From positions 2,542,001-2,606,000 of the forward strand of contig CM066291.1 of the NCBI GenBank assembly GCA_033816765.1: DNA of 64,000 nt, read 5' to 3'. The notes below the pieces were generated by a model, which saw only the letters and a program-made list of their open reading frames with translations, was not told where the DNA came from and did not search any database. Shown here one piece after another: positions 33,477 through 43,900 of the stretch (the stretch's first letter is position 1; every line of letters begins with the position of its first letter). The DNA comes from Nothopassalora personata (lineage: Eukaryota; Ascomycota; Dothideomycetes; Mycosphaerellales; Mycosphaerellaceae). The translations under genes and the position numbers were made by a program.

Positions 33477-36400
33477 ATGGATACTGACGGTAACAACACT
33501 GACCTCACTGGACTCGAAATACCGCTGGCGCAGCAGTCTGTCGCCACTCCGAGCCAGCAACAACAGCAGACCGAGTCGGCTGCTACCCGAAAGACCAAGA
33601 AGCCTGCTGTATCAACTCGCGGCTTTAGCAACATGGTCGGCCGTAACAACAACGGCACCCCTGGTGTCTCCAAACTTCAAGGCAAGGACGACTACTCGAG
33701 ATGGGCTGATATGTTACAGTCAGTCCTGCGAGGTGACCTGCTATGGGGGTTTGTCGACAAGACTGCCCTCAAGCCGAAGCCCACGAAGCGCAAGAATGAG
33801 GAAGACTATGAACTCGAAGAGCGTATCGAGGCATGGGAGGCAAAGAAGTATCAAGCCCGCGCCCTCATTATTGCTAACTGCAGTCAGTCTATTGCAGACA
33901 ACTGCAAAGCCTACCAACAACCGGAAGACCTATGGGACCATCTGAAGTCCACATACGGTCAAACTGGCAAGTCCGAAGAGTACTCGTTGTACCTGGACTT
34001 CGAGTCACACACATATGGTGGCTCCAACCTTGACAAGTTCTGCCAGCAATATCAGTCGAAGCTGGCCAACCTCAAGAACACCGAGTTAGCCATATCAAAG
34101 GCTCAAGCTCTCTTCCGCTTCCTGTATCAGATCTCACCATACTTCCCAACATTCGCGTCCTCAAAGCGTGAACAGATGAGGCAGCTTACTGGAAAGATCG
34201 AGGACAGTACCACTATCACACTCGACAAGGTGATCAGTGATCTGCTTGATGAGGCGACTGCGCAACAGTCCGAGTCAGCCAATCTCGCAGTGAAGCAACA
34301 AAACAACGCCAACCCTGCCAACCCACAGGGCAACGGCAACACCCCTCGCGGCGGCGGCGCACCACGTGGTAACGGACGCGGCGGACGAGGAGGTCGTGGA
34401 GGCCGCGGCAACGGCAACGGCGCTCGTGGTGGTAATCAGAATGGTGGTGGCAACAACAACCAACAGCAGAAGCCTCAATACGACCCCTGCAGTGGTTGTG
34501 GCATGACCACTCACCAACCAGCTGGTTGCTGGAACCTACACCCTGAGCTTGCACCTGCTACCTGGAAGAAGAAGCAGCAGGGCAATCAACAACAGCGTCA
34601 GCAAGTCAACAACACCACTGACGCACAGCACACTGAGACCGCACAGTTTGCGGCTCACGGCGCTACCAACTTCGAGGACTTGATGACTCCATTCAACGGC
34701 TCTCACAGCATGTATATGACTGTGGGCCAGGACGACATCATTCAAGACACCTCAGCGCTGCTTGCAGCGAAGAGCAACACCGACTGGGTTGTGGACTCTG
34801 GCTGCACTTCTCACATGACAAACAAGCTGAGCAATATGATGGACTACCGGCCCTGCACTGTTCTTATCAAGACAGGCAGTGGCACCATCACTGCTACAGC
34901 TTGTGGCATCGTCCAACTGGATCTGTATGGATGCGGCATCACTGGCTTCTCACAGGTGTTGTACGTACCAGGCCTTGCAGCCAATCTGATTTCGACAGAG
35001 GCTCTTCGCCGCAAGGGTGTCTATTATCGCAACGACGAGCAGATCCTATTCACAAAGGGGACTGCTGCGCGTACGGTGGCACACTGCTACACCCACAATG
35101 GACTGCCATTCTTGAAGATGAAGGACTCAGCGACAGCCCTCACTTCGTCCAAGGTCGAGCCATCGACAGCTGCTACAGGAGACCTGTGGCACCGCCGACT
35201 TGGACACATCCACAGCCGCAAGTTGCTGCAGCTTCACAACGACAAGCGCATCACCATTGTTGGCAACAGTGATAGCGACCTCAGCAAGCACCCACGCGAG
35301 TGCATCCCCTGTCGTAAGGGGATGGGTCACAAGGTCTACAACCGCATTCCGATGGTGCGGCCAACAACACCATACTATATTGTTGCTGTGGATGTTGTCA
35401 CGGTCCGCAACCTTGGCATTGGCAAGGAGCGTTACTTCACGCTATTCACCTGCCTGGCCAGCCTACAACGCACAGTATTCGCTTCCGCACAGAAGGACGG
35501 TGCTGCGCAGCATATTCGAGTGGTCCACCGTCATGTGAAGACACAATATGGCACAGCAATTGTGATCTTCCGCATAGATGGGGGTGGCGAATATGGAGGA
35601 CACTCACTCACGCAGCTCTCACGCGATGAGGGCTTCGCTCTTCAAGTCACAGCACCTCATTCTTCAGAGCAGAATGGTGGTGCGGAAGTCAGCAACCACA
35701 TCGTTTGTGTCATGGCACGTAAGCTGCTCATCGACGCTGGCCTTCCACCTAGCCTATGGCCAGAAGCAGTGAAAGCTTCGGTCTATCTTCTTAACTTGAC
35801 ACCAAGTGCAGCAATCAAGGGCCTGTCACCACTAGAAGTTATCAACGCTTGGCAGGGCACTCAACCAGTGAAGCCTTCCCTGTCACACCTCAAAGCATAC
35901 GGCTGCCGCGCCTTCGTGTACGACCATAACGTCGGTCGCGGTGAGAAGTTTGACGCCCGCTCGTTGCAGGGCAAGCTTGTTGGATACGAAAGCCGCACCA
36001 TCTACCGTGCCTATGTTGCTAAGGCGCATAGAGTGTTCAGAACCAAGGACGTTCAATTCATCGAGGGCAACGACCCTATGGCAGCCCAAGACGGTGACTC
36101 TGAGACTGAGCAAGATCAAGACGACGAGCTCATCACTCGAGAAGACATCTTTCCAGTGGAGCGCAACCGCAAGACAGGACTACGGCGAGCAGGTGCTGAG
36201 CGCGGTGTGACTCCTGGGGGTGGTGATTCTGGGGGTGTTACAGCACCGAAGAACATCACCGTCATCGACCGTCCAGCGGACTCACCACTCGAGCAGTCGG
36301 ATGAGGACCTTTCACAGGAAGTAGTGGACTCCTATCAAGATGAGACGCCTGACGACTTTCCGGAAGTGCAACCAACAACACCTCCGAGACCTTCTGTTGA

Positions 36401-38258
36401 GGATGACGATGAAGACGACTTCACGACACCTCCGGCACAGCCAGCTCGGCAACCTGTGCCACCTACGCCATCAGGTCGGCCACAGCGCAATCGTCGCCCT
36501 CCTGCGGAAGTTCGAGACCCATTGAACGGCTATCAATATGAAGCCAACCGCAAGCAGCGTAGGGCCCTGTGTCACTCACTCAGCAAGACGACCCGCAAGC
36601 AACTTGCTGAGATGCCACATGCGACTGTGACTGCTTTCATGGCAGCAACCGACTGGCCAGATCCAGCAACGGTGCTCATACCGAAGAGCCACAAGGCCGC
36701 AATGGCAACACCACAACACGCCGAGTGGCGTGCAGCCGAAGAAGCTGAATTCGCCAGTCTCGAGCAATACGAGACATGGCTGTACAAGGACAAGACAACA
36801 CTGCCAACTGGCACACGTGTGCTGCGTGGCAGATGGGTCTATGCTATCAAGCTTGATGCCAATGGCAAGATCAGCCGCTTCAAGGCACGCTGGGTAGTCC
36901 GTGGTGACACACAACGTGAAGGTGACTACGACGACACGTATGCAGCAGTGGTGAAGCCATCCACTCTGCGTATGCTATACGCACTGATCGCACACTACGA
37001 CCTCGAGTGTCAGCAGTACGATATCATGACTGCTTTCCTCAACGCTATCATCACAGGCCGGAAGGTCTACGTCGAAATGCCACATGGCTTTGAACATAGC
37101 AACAAAGTATGTGAGCTGCGACGTGCTCTGTATGGATTGAAGCAGTCACCACTGTTGTGGTACCAGGAGCTCAGCAAATACCTGCGCTCACTGCGCTTCA
37201 TTCCAATCATGAGCGACATCTGCGTGTTCAAGCACGAGGTGTCAGGCTCCATCATTGTCATCTACGTGGACGACCTTCTTATCATCACGAAGGATCGACA
37301 AGGCGTAGCGGCAATCGCAGCAACGCTGCAGGACAAGTTCAAGATGCGTGAGCTCGGCGACGTCCACCACTACTTGGGGATGCGCATTATACGAGACCGC
37401 AAGAAGCGTACGCTGTACATCGTACAAGACGGCTATCTACAGAAGCTGGCTGACGAGTACAACATCACTGGCAAGCCGCCGAAGGTGCCAATGTATGCGA
37501 AGCATCAACACCGTAAGGCGCCGGCTGAGTACGTGGCAGACGCGACACTGAAGAGCCGCTACCAGAAGGCTACAGGCGAATGTCTCTGGGTGGTCATGAT
37601 GACCAGACCAGACTGCAGCTATCAAGTCTGTCTGCTGTGCCGCTTTCTCGCCAACCCAACCGTAGAACACATAGACGCTGTTATGCAGGTCATGAAGTAT
37701 CTGGTTGGTCACAAGTACCGTGGACTGTGCTTCAAGGGCGCAGACACCGAGCACGATCTTCAACTGAAGGGGTACGTTGATGCCTCATGGGGAGACGACC
37801 TTGACGATAGGCGATCCACAGGAGCCTTCGTCTTCACGATGCTGGGGGCACCAACTTCCTGGAAGTCCGGCCGCCAGACTATCGTGACACTGTCATCAAC
37901 AGAGGCTGAGTATGTCCAACTAACGCTTGGAGCGAAGGAAGCCATCAGCATTGGCAACCTGCTCAAGGAGGTGGACTACAAGGGACCGCTATTCCCCATC
38001 ACCCTGTACGAGGACAACATGCCAGCGATCGACATCACCAAGCGAAGCAGCGGTGTGGACGGTCGCACTAAGCACATCGACACGCGCTATCACTACATCC
38101 GTGAAGCCATTGCCAAGCGCAAGATCACGGTTGACTGGATAGGCACCAACGACCAGATAGCTGACGGCTTCACGAAGGCACTGGATCAATACAAGCACGC
38201 CGACTTCGTGCAGCAGCTGAATATGGCTGACTGCGAGGCGGCTATCAAGCCTGGTTGA
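33477..38258 (+). CDS. Copia Gag-Pol polyprotein
   Basis: A single 1593-aa frame. In order: Gag of the UBN2 type (about 60-250, with DDYSRWADMLQSVLRG and YLDFESHTYGGSNLDKF); a Gly/Asn/Arg-rich basic region; a zinc knuckle CSGCGMTTHQPAGC; the aspartic protease DSGCTSHMT; a pre-integrase zinc region (WHRRLGHIH, then CIPC); the integrase core with RIDGGGEYGG and the SEQNGGAE segment; reverse transcriptase with LYGLKQSPLLWYQ and the YVDDLLII active site; and RNase H with DASWGDD, LSSTEAEYVQL and KHIDTRYHYIRE. All catalytic motifs looked for are present and no stop interrupts it. Gag and Pol are in one frame, so any Gag excess must come from processing or other control. Confidence 0.95.
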   Translation: MDTDGNNTDLTGLEIPLAQQSVATPSQQQQQTESAATRKTKKPAVSTRGFSNMVGRNNNGTPGVSKLQGKDDYSRWADMLQSVLRGDLLWGFVDKTALKPKPTKRKNEEDYELEERIEAWEAKKYQARALIIANCSQSIADNCKAYQQPEDLWDHLKSTYGQTGKSEEYSLYLDFESHTYGGSNLDKFCQQYQSKLANLKNTELAISKAQALFRFLYQISPYFPTFASSKREQMRQLTGKIEDSTTITLDKVISDLLDEATAQQSESANLAVKQQNNANPANPQGNGNTPRGGGAPRGNGRGGRGGRGGRGNGNGARGGNQNGGGNNNQQQKPQYDPCSGCGMTTHQPAGCWNLHPELAPATWKKKQQGNQQQRQQVNNTTDAQHTETAQFAAHGATNFEDLMTPFNGSHSMYMTVGQDDIIQDTSALLAAKSNTDWVVDSGCTSHMTNKLSNMMDYRPCTVLIKTGSGTITATACGIVQLDLYGCGITGFSQVLYVPGLAANLISTEALRRKGVYYRNDEQILFTKGTAARTVAHCYTHNGLPFLKMKDSATALTSSKVEPSTAATGDLWHRRLGHIHSRKLLQLHNDKRITIVGNSDSDLSKHPRECIPCRKGMGHKVYNRIPMVRPTTPYYIVAVDVVTVRNLGIGKERYFTLFTCLASLQRTVFASAQKDGAAQHIRVVHRHVKTQYGTAIVIFRIDGGGEYGGHSLTQLSRDEGFALQVTAPHSSEQNGGAEVSNHIVCVMARKLLIDAGLPPSLWPEAVKASVYLLNLTPSAAIKGLSPLEVINAWQGTQPVKPSLSHLKAYGCRAFVYDHNVGRGEKFDARSLQGKLVGYESRTIYRAYVAKAHRVFRTKDVQFIEGNDPMAAQDGDSETEQDQDDELITREDIFPVERNRKTGLRRAGAERGVTPGGGDSGGVTAPKNITVIDRPADSPLEQSDEDLSQEVVDSYQDETPDDFPEVQPTTPPRPSVEDDDEDDFTTPPAQPARQPVPPTPSGRPQRNRRPPAEVRDPLNGYQYEANRKQRRALCHSLSKTTRKQLAEMPHATVTAFMAATDWPDPATVLIPKSHKAAMATPQHAEWRAAEEAEFASLEQYETWLYKDKTTLPTGTRVLRGRWVYAIKLDANGKISRFKARWVVRGDTQREGDYDDTYAAVVKPSTLRMLYALIAHYDLECQQYDIMTAFLNAIITGRKVYVEMPHGFEHSNKVCELRRALYGLKQSPLLWYQELSKYLRSLRFIPIMSDICVFKHEVSGSIIVIYVDDLLIITKDRQGVAAIAATLQDKFKMRELGDVHHYLGMRIIRDRKKRTLYIVQDGYLQKLADEYNITGKPPKVPMYAKHQHRKAPAEYVADATLKSRYQKATGECLWVVMMTRPDCSYQVCLLCRFLANPTVEHIDAVMQVMKYLVGHKYRGLCFKGADTEHDLQLKGYVDASWGDDLDDRRSTGAFVFTMLGAPTSWKSGRQTIVTLSSTEAEYVQLTLGAKEAISIGNLLKEVDYKGPLFPITLYEDNMPAIDITKRSSGVDGRTKHIDTRYHYIREAIAKRKITVDWIGTNDQIADGFTKALDQYKHADFVQQLNMADCEAAIKPG

Positions 38259-38541
38259 CACCTATTCTCAGGCCTCTCATTGGACGACAGCAACACTGCG
38301 CCAATCGACTCAACTCAACGGCGGTTACTTACTGAGGACCGCGGTGTCCGTGCAGCCAATTAGCGCACGAGAAACACCTTCAACATTCAGCAACAGCAGC
38401 CGCACTGCTACACCGGCACTTCCCGCGCAACCAACGGTATGACGACATGGAGGACAGTGACATGGTGAGAGCGAGGGGCGGCATGCTTTCTGTGGGGTGT
38501 ATACACCTGTTTCAAGCACCTAGAGCCTCGGCATGGGGGTG

Positions 38542-38679
38542 ACTTGATGCTGGCTGGCTGTGTCCCAGCAGTTCTTTGGATGCCAAGCCACTAGCGCGCT
38601 TTCTTGCACTTTCTTATAGCTAGCTGTTCTTCGCATTCTCGTAGATCCTTCTCAATACATCAATCTACTCACATTATCT
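38542..38679 (+). repeat. Young copia 3' LTR
   Basis: 138 bp, identical to 33126-33263 and followed by the TSD GGACA. Confidence 0.9.
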
Positions 38680-38684
38680 GGACA

Positions 38685-38908
38685 TCTAACACCGGATGGC
38701 ATACGAACCTCCTTTGTATTTAGGAACGCTAGAAACCCTTATGGTTCTGATGCGTTCAACTCATGTTACTATCTCACTGATTGGAATACAACTCTTATTC
38801 CTATCATTCATCTTCGCTCAGCTTGCTTCAGCCTCTCCAAAGAATAATACCGCCACGTGACTTGACTTATCTCTCTTTTGAGACTAGCCCTGGAACGAGA
38901 CAATAACA
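38685..38908 (+). repeat. Chromovirus 5' LTR, second part
   Basis: Resumes the LTR after the copia insertion and ends CAATAACA. Contains a TATA-like TATTTA at 38717-38722, about 35 bp before GCGTTCAA (38752-38759), the proposed RNA 5' end. Confidence 0.9.
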
Positions 38909-38910
38909 CT

Positions 38911-38918
38911 TTGAACGC
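38911..38918 (+). promoter_or_regulatory. Putative self-primed primer-binding site of the chromovirus
   Basis: TTGAACGC lies two bases after the LTR and is the exact complement of GCGTTCAA inside the LTR (38752-38759). There is no TGG-type tRNA complement. This is the layout of Tf1/sushi elements, whose RNA 5' end folds back to prime. Confidence 0.5.
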
Positions 38919-38925
38919 CCTCAGG

Positions 38926-40950
38926 ATGAGCGCTACTCAAGCAGCTGGTAGGGGAACACCCGCCCCCAGCGAAGCAGGAAGCATCCGCCGTGCGCCACCA
39001 CAACAGACTACCACCACGAAGGACGATGAGTCTGATGACGATGACGAGTCTACTCCAAGGAAGAACGACGTTAAGGCTGCTAAGCCAGACCTCTTCTATG
39101 GAGACAGGGCCAAGTTCGACGACTGGATCAATCAGATGGATATGTATCTCATGTTCAACCCAGTCGATGCCGATAAAAGAACTATCTTCGCCATTACGTA
39201 CCTTCGCGGAAGTGCGCAGAACTGGATCAAACCTTACCTTAAGGAATACCTTGAAGGTATGGGACGATTAGACCCCACTGGAATGTTCAGGAGCTACACC
39301 CTTTTCAAAGAGAAGATGAAATCAATCTTTGGAACCTCGAACGAAGTCCAACAGGCCATACGAATCATTCAACACCTGAAGCAGAAGACGTCTACTTCAG
39401 AGTATGCAGCCAAATTCGAAGAATACGGACAAATTACCGGATGGGACCAGACGGCGTTGATGACTATGTTCCGACGTGGACTCAAAGATTCCGTCAAGGA
39501 CGAGTTGATGAGACACGGGGGACGGATCACCAACCTCGAAGAGCTAATGAAGGCGTCGATCAATATCGATGACCAGCTCTGGGAACGACACCAGGAGAAG
39601 AAATACGACTCCAAAGTAGGAGGAATAGCAGGATACGCTCCGGATCGCAGACCCTTAGGAGGATACGTTGCGAAGGGAGAATTCTCACGACAAAGCCAGC
39701 CCTACTATGGACCACAGCCAATGGAACTGGACGTTACCCAACGAGGACGGAGGATCGTTAAGAGTAGGGGCCACGGAAAGCCCTTTAAAGGAAAAGGAAA
39801 ACTCACATGCTATGCCTGTGGCAAGGAAGGCCACATGGCGCGAGATTGCCGCGGTAAAAATATGGTGCGCCGCGAGCAATTCAATATGATGCAACCCCGA
39901 ACTAGTAAATCTGAGAGCAGCGTTGGATCTCGGGGAGATACCGACTATACTCGGAGAGTGGGGGAGAGAGCTAGCAACAGAAGCACGACGCCTCTCCTGG
40001 ATCCCTCAGAAGGACGAGGAGGATACCATGGGCAGCAAATGGTGGTCATTCCATTTGATGCGAAGAACCAACCACGACAGTTCAACATGATGACACGAAG
40101 AGTCGACTACGAGACCGAACCTGAGTCTCGAAATGGTCATGGAAGCCTTCATTGGCGATTCTGTTACCAAGACTCGTGTCAAATCCACTACGCCGCGAAG
40201 TCAGGCGCAGGGTATTGGCCTCAGCAACCACGAGGAACCCTGGGAGCGACGCATAGGCAAGACGCCACGCTCAGAGAAGTGGACATCGATGAATCCTACT
40301 TCAACGAAGATGGAAGCGATAAAGAAAATCAGGACCCAGGATGGAACGGATCATGGTCACCAGAACCACAGGAAGAAAGTCAAGAAACCACCGGGCTAGA
40401 TACCATCGAGGAAGAACAGGATCCGGAAGAATCAAGCGAAGAAGATTCCTCCGAAGGAGAAGAGAGCGACACTGACGACGACAACGAACAACTTACCTTC
40501 ACGGTAGATGCACCCAAGAGACTATACGACATGATCATCTACCTACAAAGAAGGCACGAGGAATTCCTACCTAAGATAGGTGGACGAAGGAAGCTACATT
40601 CCATTGAGTTTGACAAGACACTCGACACCCTACGAGGCATGGCCTGGGGATACCCACTCATGGAAACAACCGAAAACCTAGCAACCGTCATTACAGAACG
40701 ACCACCTATAGGAAGCCGAATAACAGGTACCGGGTACCAAACACCGTCAGGAACATTCGTATCGAATGAATTACGCAACATAGTGCAACACGCACGCGCA
40801 CTCTACTCAGAAACGCAGAAGATCCAGGAACGCAACAGACTACAGGTGTGGACACAGGGCAACGGGCTACAGATTCTAGCCGAAGCCTCTAGGCACGAAG
40901 CACAGCGAACCACATACCATTCGGGAAAAGGATCAGCTCCCCAGGAATGA
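38926..40950 (+). CDS. Chromovirus Gag
   Basis: About 674 aa from the first ATG after the LTR. The retrotransposon gag domain occupies about 50-220 (KPDLFYGDRAKFDDWINQM through a WERHQEK helix). A basic region and a CCHC zinc knuckle, CYACGKEGHMARDC, follow near 290-305. The long tail is acidic and Glu/Ser-rich. An in-frame extension into the LTR has no ATG. Its TGA overlaps the pol ATG as ATGA. Confidence 0.92.
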   Translation: MSATQAAGRGTPAPSEAGSIRRAPPQQTTTTKDDESDDDDESTPRKNDVKAAKPDLFYGDRAKFDDWINQMDMYLMFNPVDADKRTIFAITYLRGSAQNWIKPYLKEYLEGMGRLDPTGMFRSYTLFKEKMKSIFGTSNEVQQAIRIIQHLKQKTSTSEYAAKFEEYGQITGWDQTALMTMFRRGLKDSVKDELMRHGGRITNLEELMKASINIDDQLWERHQEKKYDSKVGGIAGYAPDRRPLGGYVAKGEFSRQSQPYYGPQPMELDVTQRGRRIVKSRGHGKPFKGKGKLTCYACGKEGHMARDCRGKNMVRREQFNMMQPRTSKSESSVGSRGDTDYTRRVGERASNRSTTPLLDPSEGRGGYHGQQMVVIPFDAKNQPRQFNMMTRRVDYETEPESRNGHGSLHWRFCYQDSCQIHYAAKSGAGYWPQQPRGTLGATHRQDATLREVDIDESYFNEDGSDKENQDPGWNGSWSPEPQEESQETTGLDTIEEEQDPEESSEEDSSEGEESDTDDDNEQLTFTVDAPKRLYDMIIYLQRRHEEFLPKIGGRRKLHSIEFDKTLDTLRGMAWGYPLMETTENLATVITERPPIGSRITGTGYQTPSGTFVSNELRNIVQHARALYSETQKIQERNRLQVWTQGNGLQILAEASRHEAQRTTYHSGKGSAPQE

Positions 40951-43900
40951 GCGACCGGAGGGAGTTATGCAATACTCAGGCTCACGCATCGACATCAAAC
41001 ACAGTTTTCCAGACACAAGCGATCGTCAACGGACACAAGACCAGTGTCATGATCGACTCAGGAGCAGCGGGGAATTTTATCTCTGAGTCTTTCACAAGAA
41101 GAAACGGGTTAGCTACCCTGAAGAAGAAATGGGGTTACGAGTTGATCGCGGTAAACGGATCATCGTTACCTAGCGTGGAATGGGAGACGACACCATTGCC
41201 ACTGGCTATCCAACAGCACCACGAGAATATTACCTTGGATGTCACTGATATGGCCAGTCATGACATAGTATTAGGTATGCCTTGGTTGAGAAAGCACAAT
41301 CCAGTAATCGACTGGAGAAGAGGAGTACTCACATTTAGGGAATGCGATTGCGTTGTCGACATTCAGCCTGCGCAGTGGCAGCGTTCACTGGCAGATGAGG
41401 CAAGGAAACAGCTAAACGAGATACAGCTTGCGCCGAACAGAAGGACAGAAGAACCACCTTCGACCGGGACAGACACTGGCGTGGGGCCGCCGGGTCACGA
41501 AGTCACTGGAAGTGATGGAAGTAACGCACCATCGAAGAATACTAACATCTCAGAGTTGAGTATTCCCAAGGAGTATCGCAAGTGGTCGCGACTCTTTGAA
41601 GAGGAGAGAGGAAAAACCGCCTTACCTAAGCACCGCCCATGGGATCATAAGATCAACATTCAGCCAGGGAAAGAGCCTCCATGGGGACCCCTATATCAAA
41701 TGTCTGAGAAAGAGCTACAGACCCTACGAGAATGGCTGAAGGAGAAGCTAGCCAAAGGATGGATAAGAAGATCCACCTCAAGTGCAGGAACTCCATGCAT
41801 GTTCGTTCCAAAAGCAAACGGGAAGTTACGACTCGTACAAGACTACAGGAAGTTAAACGAGATCACGATCAAGAACCGATACCCGCTACCCAACATCGAA
41901 GAAGCACAAGACAGATTAACCGGATCAGACTGGTACACGAAGATTGACCTACGAGATGCCTTCTACGCTATACGAATGGCGGAAGGAGAAGAATGGAAGA
42001 CCGCTTTCAGGACAAGATACGGACTTTACGAATTCTTGGTTATGCCAATGGGATTGACCAACGCACCCGCATCCTGCCAGGACCTTGTTAACGAAACACT
42101 TAGAGACCTACTCGACGTATGCGTTATCGCCTACATGGACGACATACTAGTCTACACAAAAGGATCCCTACAGGAACACATAAAACAAGTCCAGGACGTC
42201 TTCGAACGACTCACGCAATCAGGATTTAAGACGGCACCCGAGAAATGCGAATTCCATAAGAAAGAAGTCAAATTCTTAGGCTTCATCATCAGCACTACAG
42301 GGATAACGATCGACCCTGCGAAGACACAGTCAATTAGAGAGTGGCCAGAACCAAAAACAGTCAAGGACGTACAATCATTCCTTGGACTAGCGAACTACAA
42401 CCGGAAATTCATCAAGGATTACGCAAAAATAGCAGCACCAATGACGATGCTTACAAGAAAGGACGTCACTTGGAAATGGGGAAAGGAACAGATTGAAGCA
42501 TTTAAGAAACTCAAGGAACAATGCGCTTCAGCCCCTACGCTTCGACTATTCGATGGTAGCAAGGAAGTCCACATCGAGACCGATGCGTCTGATATGGCAA
42601 TAGGCGCATGTCTAACACAGACACACGATTGGCAGAGACACCCAGTAGCCTATTACTCCCGGAAAATGACCACAGCGGAACAGAACTACGACATCCATGA
42701 TAAAGAGCTTCTAGCCATTGTTGCTGCTATGCAACATTGGAGAGTATATGTCGAGGGCCCACCGAAGTTAACGATTCTTTCTGACCACAAGAATCTTACG
42801 TACTTTACGACGACGAAAGAACTTACTCGAAGGCAAGCCCGCTGGTCGGAGCTGCTGGGACAGTATAAGTTCGGAATTAAATATACTCCAGGACGAGAGA
42901 ATGGCCGCGCCGACGCGCTGAGCCGAAGAAGCGACTACATGGAAGGAAAAGAACCAGTGCAACATAAGATATTAAAGACAAACCCCGACGGAAGTCTTAG
43001 TGCCAACACAAGAGAATTCAATAACATCGTACGGATACTAGGCGACAGGGACGAACAATTCCCTATATCGCAAGGAAAATACCAAGTACCTAAGGATCGA
43101 GAAGAAGAATGCATACGACAACATCACGACGGACCAAATTACGGACACCCCGGAACTTTAAAAACAATGGACCTAATACAACGCAGTTTCTCATTCCCAC
43201 AGATGAGACTTAAGGTGTCACGCTATATTAAACAATGCGTACACTGCCAACGAAACAAGACTGCGAGACATGCAAAATACGGTCACCTACAGTTCAGGAC
43301 ACCACCGACAAAACCATGGGACGAAGTCACAATGGACTTTATTACGAAACTCCCACCGTTAAAGGATCAAGTTACGAAACAACCATACGACATGATACTA
43401 GTCATGGTTGATAGACTTACGAAATACGCACACTTCATTCCTGCATCGGAAACGTACAATGCAGAGCAGCTCGGATACCTTGTACTGGACAGACTTATCC
43501 GATACCACGGATTCCCCCAAGCATTTATAACGGACAGAGACAAGCTATTCACATCAAACTACTGGAAGACGCTTATGGGAACGATCGGAATTAAACACAA
43601 GCTGTCAACAGCATATCATCCGGAGACAGACGGACAAACCGAAAGGATGAATCAAACGCTGGAACAATACCTACGACACTACATCAACTATGCACAAGAC
43701 AATTGGGTTTCATTACTGCCAATGGCGCAGATTGCACTGAACAACCACAAATCGGAGACAACTTCAACGACGCCATTTTATGCGAACTTTGGTAAAGATC
43801 CTAACCTATTTGGAACACCTGGATCCCATCCACAAGCCGAGAGAGCAATCGTGACGACGGATACTCTTAAGGAAGTGCACAAAGAAACACGCAAGGCGAT

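Larger units (their letters stand above)
33126..38679 (+). mobile_element. Young intact Ty1/copia element inside the chromovirus LTR
   Basis: Two 138-bp LTRs (33126-33263 and 38542-38679), identical base for base by eye, surround a single uninterrupted gag-pol frame. The target GGACA is duplicated (33121-33125, 38680-38684). Comparison with the uninterrupted 3' LTR of the chromovirus proves the boundaries. A primer site resembling the initiator-tRNA anticodon complement follows the 5' LTR, and a G-rich tract (GCATGGGGGTG) precedes the 3' LTR. Identical LTRs and an open frame mean it is the youngest insertion and possibly active. The LTRs lack the usual TG...CA ends. Confidence 0.93.

Noticed and set aside
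38878..38925. Gag start inside the LTR
   Set aside because: No ATG is present in that extension; the first ATG in frame is 38926.
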